NCBI GenBank assembly: GCA_963739135.1
Contig: CAVTZG010000013.1
Location: 372,001-436,000, forward strand
Length of the DNA stretch: 64,000 nt
Direction: 5' to 3'
Source of the DNA: Palsa-504 sp963739135
Lineage (GTDB): Bacteria > Actinomycetota > Actinomycetes > Streptosporangiales > Streptosporangiaceae
Shown: in pieces, positions 43,497 through 49,956 of the stretch
Numbering within the stretch: position 1 is the stretch's first letter
Layout: every line of letters begins with the position of its first letter
Translations under genes and position numbers: made by a program
Notes under the pieces: generated by a model
What the model saw: only the letters and a program-made list of their open reading frames with translations
What the model was told of the DNA's origin: nothing
Databases searched by the model: none

Positions 43497-43844
43497 ATGT
43501 TTGTCACAATCTCGCTGCTCATGACCGCGGTCTGTCTCCTTCCGTCAGTCGGTAAGCTGCTGGGCCAGCCGAAGATGCGGCAGTCCGCCGAGCACTTCGG
43601 TATTCCCTGGCCCAGGTACCGGCTCATCGGCGTAGCCGAACTCGCCGCCGCCGCAGGCATCCTGATCGGCCTGTGGTGGCATCCCCTCGGCCTGGCCGCC
43701 GCGGCCGGAATGGCCCTGCTGCTCCTCGGCGCGGTGATCACCCACCGGCGGGCAGCGGACGGCGGGAAGGAGATGGCACCGGCCCTGCTCGCCCTCGCCA
43801 TCACCATCGCCTACCTGGCCATCGCCCTCATCAGCTGGGCGTGA
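43497..43844 (+). CDS. DoxX-family membrane protein
   Basis: A 115-residue protein with four transmembrane helices. The DoxX-like pattern is seen in LLPSVGKLLGQPKMRQSAEH (GxxKL...), RLIGVAELAAAAGILIGLWW and LAAAAGMALLLLGAVITHRR. It starts 11 bp after the hydroxylase, with AGAAGAGG before the ATG, as the last gene of the operon. It may support redox or transport steps; its exact role is unknown. Confidence 0.87.
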   Translation: MFVTISLLMTAVCLLPSVGKLLGQPKMRQSAEHFGIPWPRYRLIGVAELAAAAGILIGLWWHPLGLAAAAGMALLLLGAVITHRRAADGGKEMAPALLALAITIAYLAIALISWA

Positions 43845-43880
43845 CAGGCCCAACGGCGGCGTCAGGGTGGTTCCCGGGCA

Positions 43881-43934
43881 CGCACCACAGTCCGTTCGGA
43901 TCAATAGCTTTCTATCCCGAACGGACCTGGGTGC
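43881..43934. repeat. dispersed palindromic element, copy 3
   Basis: A perfect 10-bp inverted repeat, GTCCGTTCGG (43890-43899) / CCGAACGGAC (43917-43926), encloses a 17-nt AT-rich loop. It lies between the convergent DoxX and GH15 genes and overlaps the last codons and stop of GH15. It could end both transcripts. GTCCGTTCGGATCAATA here is repeated exactly at 50002-50018. Confidence 0.75.
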
Positions 43935-45819
43935 TAGCCGCCGGATCCCACTCGGCGGACTTGATGTCCTCTGCTAGCTCCGACGCGATGAGCAGCGACA
44001 CCGCCTCGATCAGGGCCAGGTGGGTGAACGCCTGCGGGAAGTTCCCGAGATGCTCGCCGGTTGTGGTGTCAATCTCCTCCGCGTAGAGCAGAAGCGGCCC
44101 GGCGAACGACAGCAGCTTCTGGCAGAGCGCTCGTGCGCGGTCCGTCTCGCCTATCATCGCCAGCGCCGACACCAGCCAGAACGAGCAGATGGTGAACGTT
44201 CCCTCCTCGCCGGAGAACCCCGTGTCGGTTCCCTCGACCCGATACCGCAGGACCAGGTCATCCTTGGTCAGCTCGTCGGCAATGGCCAGCACGGTCGCTC
44301 TCATGCGCTCGTCGCTGGGAGGCAGGAACCCCATAAGCAGAAGCAGCAGCAGCGAGGCGTCCAGATCGCCGGTCTCGTAATGCTGCCGGAACACGCCCCG
44401 GTCTGACACGCCCTTCTCCAGTACCTCGGCCCTGATCTCGTCGGCGCCCGCCTGCCACTGCTTGGCCCGCTCGTCGCCGCGCTGCCTGGCCAGGTCGGCG
44501 CCGCGTGATGCCGCCACCCAGCACATCACCTTGGAGGCGGTGAAGTGCTTCGGCTCGCCCCGGACCTCCCAGAGCCCCTGGTCCGGCTCACGCCAGTGCT
44601 CGAGGGCGGCCTGCACGAACCCGGCCAGGCCCTCCCACAGCGGCATCTCGATCTGGGAGGCATTCCGCCGGAACTGGATGTCGACCGCGTCCAGGATCAT
44701 TCCCCATACGTCGTGCTGGCGCTGGTTCCAGGCGCCGTTGCCCACCCTGACCGGGCGGGCTCCCCGCCACCCGGACAGGTGGTCCAGGGTCCGCTCGGTG
44801 AGCTCACGTTCACCGCCGATGCCGTACATGATCTGCAGCTCGAACGGCCCGTTGCGGTCGCCGCTGCTGACGGCGTCGATGATGAAGCCGAAATACTCGA
44901 TCGCCTCCCAGCCGAAACCGAGCTCATACAGCGATCGGAGCATGAATGCCGAATCCCGGATCCAGGTGAAGCGGTAGTCCCAGTTTCGCGCCCCGCCCGG
45001 TGTCTCGGGCAGCGAGGTGGTCGCCGCGGCCATGATGGCGCCGGTCGGGGCATAGCTCAGCCCCTTGAGGGTCAGCGCGCTGCGCTCGAGGTAGGGCCGC
45101 CACGGATGGTCGGGCACCTTGGCCGCGTTCAGCCAGTCGCGCCAGTAGCCGACGGTGGCGTTCAGCGCGGCGGCGGCCTCCTCCCAGCTTCCAGGGACGC
45201 TATCGGCGCCCCAGGACAAGGTGACGTACGCCGACTCGCCGTCGGTCAGCGTGCTGCGGCCGTAGCAGCGGATGCCGAACACCCCGAGCCGGATGCTCCC
45301 GGCCAGATCGAGCCGGAGGCCGCCCTCTTCCGGGGCGGCCGTCATCGACACATACCCCTCACCCCGGTAGCTCCACGTCCCGCCGGTGGCCCCGTAGCTG
45401 AACAGCGGGGAGCAGTCCACCATCACCTCGACCTGCCCGCCGATACAGGTTGCGGTCCGCAGCAGCACACCGGTGGCGCCGAAGTCGGTCGGCGCCCGGC
45501 GGTAGTCCGCGCGGCGGTGACTGCCCTCGGTCCGGCCCATCACCAGCAGGTCATGAACGACCAGCCAGCCGGTGGGTGTATGCCAGGTCGTCTCGAGCAC
45601 CATGGTGCCCGGGACGTATCTGCGGTGATGCGGCGCCTGGGCACTGGTTGGACCGAACCTGAACTCCCCTGCGGTCCGGTCCAGCAGCGCCCCGAACACA
45701 CTCGGCGAGTCGGGGCGGGGCAGGCACAGCCACTCGACGGAGCCGTCCGGCGCGACCAGGCAGCTCTGCTCGCAGTTGGACAGGAAGGCATAGTCCGCGA
45801 CGGGCGGAAATGTGCTCAT
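43912..45819 (-). CDS. GH15 glucoamylase/trehalase-like glycoside hydrolase
   Basis: A 635-residue protein from ATG 45819 with GGAGGG before it. The N-terminal beta-sandwich (YAFLSNCEQSCLVAPDGSVE, LCLPRPDSPSVFGALLD) and the alpha/alpha barrel of GH15 are complete: NWDYRFTWIRDSAFMLRSLY, GLWEVRGEPKHFTASKVMCW (catalytic acid Glu) and TGEHLGNFPQAFTHLALIEA (catalytic base Glu). No signal peptide, so it is probably cytosolic, acting on trehalose or alpha-glucans. Its last residues and stop are encoded by the dispersed palindrome. Confidence 0.92.
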   Translation of the reverse strand: MSTFPPVADYAFLSNCEQSCLVAPDGSVEWLCLPRPDSPSVFGALLDRTAGEFRFGPTSAQAPHHRRYVPGTMVLETTWHTPTGWLVVHDLLVMGRTEGSHRRADYRRAPTDFGATGVLLRTATCIGGQVEVMVDCSPLFSYGATGGTWSYRGEGYVSMTAAPEEGGLRLDLAGSIRLGVFGIRCYGRSTLTDGESAYVTLSWGADSVPGSWEEAAAALNATVGYWRDWLNAAKVPDHPWRPYLERSALTLKGLSYAPTGAIMAAATTSLPETPGGARNWDYRFTWIRDSAFMLRSLYELGFGWEAIEYFGFIIDAVSSGDRNGPFELQIMYGIGGERELTERTLDHLSGWRGARPVRVGNGAWNQRQHDVWGMILDAVDIQFRRNASQIEMPLWEGLAGFVQAALEHWREPDQGLWEVRGEPKHFTASKVMCWVAASRGADLARQRGDERAKQWQAGADEIRAEVLEKGVSDRGVFRQHYETGDLDASLLLLLLMGFLPPSDERMRATVLAIADELTKDDLVLRYRVEGTDTGFSGEEGTFTICSFWLVSALAMIGETDRARALCQKLLSFAGPLLLYAEEIDTTTGEHLGNFPQAFTHLALIEAVSLLIASELAEDIKSAEWDPAASTQVRSG

Positions 45820-46040
45820 GGGCCCGTAACCCTCCGTAGGCAACAAGCAGGCCAGCCGTGATAGGCAGTGCCGACCGGAGCGTCTCAGGACCAGCCTAAC
45901 GTAATCGGCGGGCGCCCGGCCATGTCCCCCGGCCGGGCGAGCTGCTTTTAGACCCGCCGGGCGGTGCCACGTGGAGGCGGTGCAAACGGATGGATCACAG
46001 ACGACAAAAGCCCCTGGTGACCAGTCCAGTACAGGTGCCG
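45820..46040. other. intergenic region upstream of GH15
   Basis: GH15's leader and promoter should lie here, reading left. I see no gene and no convincing promoter boxes. Confidence 0.5.
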
Positions 46041-46150
46041 TCAGTGACCTGCGATCCGGCCGCCATCAATGTGGAGGATCTTGCCGGTGATGTAGGCGAT
46101 GACTCAGGGAACAGGATGCCGTCGACGACGTCGCTGACGCGGCCGAGGGG
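46041..46150 (-). pseudogene. SDR oxidoreductase, C-terminal scrap
   Basis: In two frames the minus strand reads GRVSDVVDGILF and then AYITGKILHIDGGRIAGH, ending at a TGA (46041-46043). This is the standard end of a classical SDR (xYITGxxLxVDGG). No N-terminal part is found upstream. Another minus-strand piece up to 46413 has no clear family. Confidence 0.6.
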
Positions 46151-46474
46151 GCCGGTCGCCGAGTGAGTCGTAGCTTTCCGGCGGCGCCGTACGCCTGCAG
46201 CGCCGCGACGACGTCACCGACCCCGCCGGCCAGCCATGAGCGCCTCCACCCCATGGGGCCGCTGCCGATGTCACGGATGGTTATCTGGTAGCTGGTCCCT
46301 GTCGTCGGTGGCGATGAACCGGTCGAAAAAGCGCGGTCCCGACGGCTCCCACGTGCGCTATGCCATACGGCGTACTGGAGAACGGCCCCGCTCTCCCTCA
46401 ACGTGAGCACCATTAACGATCAGCCGCAGATGAGTGCCATCGGGCGGCAGGACCGTTCGCAAGGATTGCTTCGA

Positions 46475-46801
46475 TCAGAACAGCGCCTCGATAGGTGCGA
46501 CAGTCACCAGATCCTTCACGGCATCGGCGAGTTGCCGATCGAGCGTGATCAAAGCGTCGGCCTGGAGCTGGGTCAGGGCGACGTACTCGGCGTCAAACGT
46601 GTCAGACCAGCCGAACTGGTCGGCGACCTTCCATGCGACGACCTGAAGCTCGTGGTCTTCGAGCAGCCGGATCCGCATCCCGCGCACGTAGAAGAGGCGT
46701 CGCTCGGCATCCTCCTTGGTCATCTCACCGCGGCGTACCGCCTGGTAGAGGAGCGACAGCATCTGCGAGCGAAGAAGCGCCGGAGCCACGCGGTACCCCA
46801 T
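46475..46801 (-). pseudogene. PIN-domain protein, N-terminally truncated
   Basis: The 108 residues contain VAPALLRSQMLSLLYQAVRR, then FGWSDTFDAEYVALTQLQAD and ALITLDRQL. These are the later parts of a VapC-like PIN ribonuclease, including two of its acidic residues (D in TFDAEYVAL and in LITLDRQL). The first ~35 residues with the initial active-site Asp are missing. The frame begins at an ATG that abuts the methyltransferase stop (TAAATG). No VapB partner is seen. Probably inactive. Confidence 0.65.
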
Positions 46802-47578
46802 TTAGGAGGCCCCAGCGGGAGCCGGTCGCGCGGTCGCCGCCCACGCGGTCGCGATGACTTCGACTGGGCCGTCGGGCAGCAGGCGCCGGCACCGCTCGCG
46901 CAGCTCGTGGCGCCGATCCTGGGTCAGCGCCGCCACGTAGTCGCCGGACGGCCCGACCCCGAGCGTGAACCGCTCCCACCATTGCTCGAAGCTGGCGTGC
47001 CGGACGCGGACGGTCAGGGCACCGGACTGGACCTGCTCCAGTCCGGCCTGGGCGAACAGCAGGGCCAGGTGACCTTCGCGTACCCCGGCCAGGCCCGATT
47101 CGTCATCGGCGGCCGGGTCAAGCTCGCGCGCGGCGGACCAGAAGGCAGCCAGCGGCCCGCGGCCGCCCGCGTGGTCCCAGACGCAGGCCGCGACCGTCCC
47201 GCCGGGCCGGGTCACCCGGCCCATCTCCCGCAGGCCCGCCACCGGATCGGCCATGAAGTGCACCACCAGCTGCGCCAGCGCGGCATCGAAGGCGCCGTCA
47301 GGGAACGGCAGCTGCTCGGCCCCGCACCGCCGGATATCCACCTCCGGCCACCGCTGTCGCGCCGCGGCGGCAAACGACGCCGACGGCTCCACCGCACTGA
47401 CCGCGGCCGCTCCGGCCCGGCTCACCAGCTCGGCCGTCAGCGGGCCCGGCCCGCAGCCCACGTCCAGCACGCGCTGCCCGCCGCGTATCCCGGCCAGATC
47501 GCAGAACCGCGCCGCCAGCGGCTGCGAGTACGGCCCCATGAACCGCAGGTAATCATCCGCGCTGACCTCGAAGCTCAC
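46802..47578 (-). CDS. class I SAM-dependent methyltransferase
   Basis: A 258-residue methyltransferase of the Methyltransf_11 kind. Motif I is VLDVGCGPGPLTAELVSRAG, then AVEPSASFAAAARQR (post-I), FDAALAQLVVHFMADP (II) and RVTRPGGTVAACVWD (III). GTG start at 47578 overlaps the DinB stop (GTGA), so the pair is an operon. Target molecule unknown. Confidence 0.9.
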   Translation of the reverse strand: MSFEVSADDYLRFMGPYSQPLAARFCDLAGIRGGQRVLDVGCGPGPLTAELVSRAGAAAVSAVEPSASFAAAARQRWPEVDIRRCGAEQLPFPDGAFDAALAQLVVHFMADPVAGLREMGRVTRPGGTVAACVWDHAGGRGPLAAFWSAARELDPAADDESGLAGVREGHLALLFAQAGLEQVQSGALTVRVRHASFEQWWERFTLGVGPSGDYVAALTQDRRHELRERCRRLLPDGPVEVIATAWAATARPAPAGAS

Positions 47579-48072
47579 CGGCCACCGGCCAGGATCTGCT
47601 CGCGGAGGATGTCCGCGTGGCCGCAGTGCTGGGCGAATTCCCGCAGGGCGTGCAGGTAGACCCAGCGCAGCGGCAGCGGTCCGAGCCGGTGGCCGCGAAG
47701 AACCTCACCCAGGCCCAGCCCGGCGGTTGCCTGGCGGGAAGCGTGGCAGGCTTGGTCGTGGGCGCGCCGGACGGTTTCGATGGTGTCGGTGTCGGTCAGG
47801 ACGAACGCGTCGGAGGCGTTCGGCGGCAGGCCCATCTCCTGCCGCGAGCGCCCGGTGACGGCCTCCTCGAACCAGACCCTCTCCGCGTAGGTGGCGTGCT
47901 TGACCAAGCCGAGCAGCGTGGTCTGGGACGGCACCAGCCGACGGCGGACCTGCTCCTCGGTCAGCCCGTCCAGGCAGGCGCCCAGCGCAGCCCGGTGCTC
48001 GTCCAGGAACGTCTCGAGCTGTACCTTGAGCGGCTCCCCGGTCACATCGAACGCTGTCCGCCCGCGCTGCAT
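47575..48072 (-). CDS. DinB-family protein
   Basis: A 165-residue four-helix protein of the DinB/YfiT type, which often binds metal and uses low-molecular-weight thiols such as mycothiol. Seen: LETFLDEHRAALGACLDGLT, TLLGLVKHATYAERVWFEEA (first His), and VYLHALREFAQHCGHADIL with further His residues, the expected three-His site. I chose ATG 48072; a TTG at 48114 would add 14 residues. Coupled to the methyltransferase. Confidence 0.85.
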   Translation of the reverse strand: MQRGRTAFDVTGEPLKVQLETFLDEHRAALGACLDGLTEEQVRRRLVPSQTTLLGLVKHATYAERVWFEEAVTGRSRQEMGLPPNASDAFVLTDTDTIETVRRAHDQACHASRQATAGLGLGEVLRGHRLGPLPLRWVYLHALREFAQHCGHADILREQILAGGR

Positions 48073-48153
48073 CGTCACCACGGGAGTATCGCCCTGGCCG
48101 CGCACTGGTTTCAACCTGGCGAACGTTCGGAGGGCTGACTTCGCCAGCCTCGC

Positions 48154-48918
48154 TCACTGGTTGTCGTACTCGTCGTGGCGGCGCCACCACATGCCGGTCT
48201 CATTGCGGCCGAGCGGCGCGCGGTCGAGCCACTGGTACATGCCCCACAGGATGTCCAGCCCGCGCGCGTACGTGGAGTAGGTGTGGTAGACGGTGCCGTC
48301 CTGGCGGGCGAAGGCGCTCATGCCGGGCCCTTCACGCCGGTAGGTCTCCCAGTCCGTACCGACGATCGACTGGCTGAAGGCGTCACGGGCACCCTCTTCG
48401 CCAGGCGCCGGCCGCAGATCCTCATTGCCGAAGTTGTACGCGACGACTCCCGCTTCCCACTCCTGCTTGGTGTGCGCCACCCCGAAGTCGAAGTTGAAGT
48501 CGCTGCCATAGCAGGACGCCCACGGGAAGCTCCAGCCCATCCTCCGCCTGTACGCGTGGAGCTTGGCGAACGGGGCCCGCGACACCGCGCAAAGCGTGAC
48601 GTCGTGGCTGGCGAGGTGCACCGCAGAACCGTTGAAGCCGTCGGCGATCGCCGAGCAGGACGGGCATCCGGCGGTGTAGTCGGGGCCGAACATGAAGTGG
48701 TAGACGAGCAGCTGCGAGCGCCCGCGGAACAGGTCGGTGAGCGAGGCCGTCCCCTCGTCGGTCTCGAAGCGGTAGTCCTTGTCGACCCGGACCCAGGGCA
48801 GCTGCTGCCGCCGCCGGGACACCTCGTCGCCGCGCCGGGTCAGCTCCTTCTCGGCCTCGAGCAGCTCCAGCCGCGCGGCCAGCCACTCCTCGCGTGTCCC
48901 CGTCTTGTGACTGGTCAT
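48154..48918 (-). CDS. DUF899 thioredoxin-like protein
   Basis: A 254-residue protein from ATG 48918, after AAGGAGAC. DUF899 proteins have a thioredoxin-like fold. Blocks: RRGDEVSRRRQQLPWVRVDK, LFRGRSQLLVYHFMFGPDYT, GCPSCSAIADGFNGSAVHLA (CPSC, a possible redox pair), then FPWASCYGSDFNFDFGV and a C-terminal DILWGMYQWLDRAPLGR. Function unknown. It is preceded by a small membrane peptide and an ArsR/SRPBCC pair in the same direction. Confidence 0.9.
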   Translation of the reverse strand: MTSHKTGTREEWLAARLELLEAEKELTRRGDEVSRRRQQLPWVRVDKDYRFETDEGTASLTDLFRGRSQLLVYHFMFGPDYTAGCPSCSAIADGFNGSAVHLASHDVTLCAVSRAPFAKLHAYRRRMGWSFPWASCYGSDFNFDFGVAHTKQEWEAGVVAYNFGNEDLRPAPGEEGARDAFSQSIVGTDWETYRREGPGMSAFARQDGTVYHTYSTYARGLDILWGMYQWLDRAPLGRNETGMWWRRHDEYDNQ

Positions 48919-48966
48919 TGCCTGTCTCCTTATTTTCTTGATTCCGGGTTTTCTTGTTTCTGGCCG

Positions 48967-49086
48967 TTACATCGTTGGCGGCGTGAGTCCCGGAACCATC
49001 CAGGGTGCGAAGACGATCACGAGCCCGAGCGTCGCCGCCAGCGCCACCGGCGGCGCAGCCGCGCGTCGGGATTCCACGTTCACCAT
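48967..49086 (-). CDS. 39-residue membrane peptide
   Basis: ATG at 49086 with a near-perfect GAGGAGGGAG ribosome site 4 bp before it; TAA at 48967. The product has a polar start (MVNVESRRAAA) and one hydrophobic helix (PVALAATLGLVIVFAPWMVP). It lies between the ArsR and DUF899 genes in the same direction. The strong ribosome site and single-helix design make it a likely real small gene. Role unknown. Confidence 0.7.
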   Translation of the reverse strand: MVNVESRRAAAPPVALAATLGLVIVFAPWMVPGLTPPTM

Positions 49087-49124
49087 CAGTTCTCCCTCCT
49101 CGATTCCTCCGGCGGCGACCCGCG

Positions 49125-49475
49125 TCACGCGGATCCGCGAACATGATGGTCGAGGTGATCTTTCAGCGCGTCGAGCGGGCCGTCCCAGTCGCGCGCCAGG
49201 GCGGCCAGGAACTGCTGCGCCACCTGCATCGGCGCCGAGCGCAGCCGGTACCGCACCCGGCGCCGCTCTCCCGGTTCGGCCGTGACCAGGCCGGCCTCGG
49301 CCAGCAGCGCCAGGTGCTTGGCGATGGCCTGACGAGTGATCGGCAGTCGGCCGGCCAGGTCGGTGGCCGTGGCCGGACCTGCCGAGGCCAGCGCGGCCAG
49401 GATGGTGCGCCGGCTCGGGTCGGCCAGGGCGACGAAGACCTGCTCGGCGATGGCCTCGATGTCAGCCGGCGGCAT
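49125..49475 (-). CDS. ArsR-family winged-helix regulator
   Basis: A 116-residue regulator from ATG 49475. VFVALADPSRRTILAALASA, then ATATDLAGRLPITRQAIAKH and LALLAEAGLVTAEPGERRRV make a complete ArsR wHTH. No metal-binding CxC is visible, as in the subgroup that pairs with SRPBCC proteins. Its start lies inside the end of the SRPBCC gene (14-bp overlap), so both come from one transcript. Likely binds the CAACTGATTG inverted repeat upstream of that transcript. Confidence 0.9.
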   Translation of the reverse strand: MPPADIEAIAEQVFVALADPSRRTILAALASAGPATATDLAGRLPITRQAIAKHLALLAEAGLVTAEPGERRRVRYRLRSAPMQVAQQFLAALARDWDGPLDALKDHLDHHVRGSA

Positions 49476-49911
49476 CGAGGTAGTCGGTGAGCTCGGCCAG
49501 CTCACTCTTCCACCCCCGGGTATTGCCGTCGTAGGCCGTGCGATAGGCATCCTCGGGAAGCTGCGCGAAGCCGGACTCGACCACGGTCAGCCGCGTGCCC
49601 GCACCAGCCGGCTCCAGCGTGAATTCAACATAGGTGCGGCGCGGATCATCCTCGGGCAGCCCGAAGATGTGCCAGGTGAAGCCGAATACCGTCGGCTCCT
49701 CCACCCGTTCCACCCGCATGTCGGCGATGTGGCCGCTGTCCCACTTCATCCAGGCCGAGCCGCCCGGGCGCAGGTCGATCCTCGCCTCCTGGCCGAACCA
49801 GGCACTCAGTCCCTCGGCCGTGGTGAGCGCCGCCCATACCGTGGCCGGCGGGTGAGCGATCTCGACGGTTCGCTCGATGCGATCAGGGAACGCCACGACT
49901 GCCTCCATCAT
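49462..49911 (-). CDS. SRPBCC (AHSA1-like) protein
   Basis: A 149-residue START-like ligand-binding domain: RIERTVEIAHPPATVWAALT, GLSAWFGQEARIDLRPGGSA, then VFGFTWHIFGLPEDDPRRTY and a C-terminal helix KSELAELTDYLDAAG. AHSA1-like proteins beside ArsR genes are common in actinobacteria and may bind hydrophobic ligands. ATG 49911 (or 49908). The operator and promoter lie directly upstream. Confidence 0.9.
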   Translation of the reverse strand: MMEAVVAFPDRIERTVEIAHPPATVWAALTTAEGLSAWFGQEARIDLRPGGSAWMKWDSGHIADMRVERVEEPTVFGFTWHIFGLPEDDPRRTYVEFTLEPAGAGTRLTVVESGFAQLPEDAYRTAYDGNTRGWKSELAELTDYLDAAG

Positions 49912-49915
49912 GTAG

Positions 49916-49954
49916 CAACTGATTGATTGCGATAATATGGCAACCAATCAGTTG
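49916..49954. promoter_or_regulatory. 10-bp inverted-repeat operator for ArsR/SRPBCC pair
   Basis: CAACTGATTG (49916-49925) and CAATCAGTTG (49945-49954) are perfect inverted repeats with a 19-bp AT-rich spacer (GCGATAATATGG inside it), starting 5 bp before the SRPBCC ATG. The spacer contains GATAAT/ATTAT-like -10 material. Symmetry and place fit an ArsR-dimer operator. Confidence 0.75.
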
Positions 49955-49956
49955 CG

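Noticed and set aside
46475..47578. PIN domain plus methyltransferase as a toxin module
   Set aside because: The PIN protein lacks its first active-site Asp region and there is no antitoxin; the methyltransferase pairs instead with DinB.
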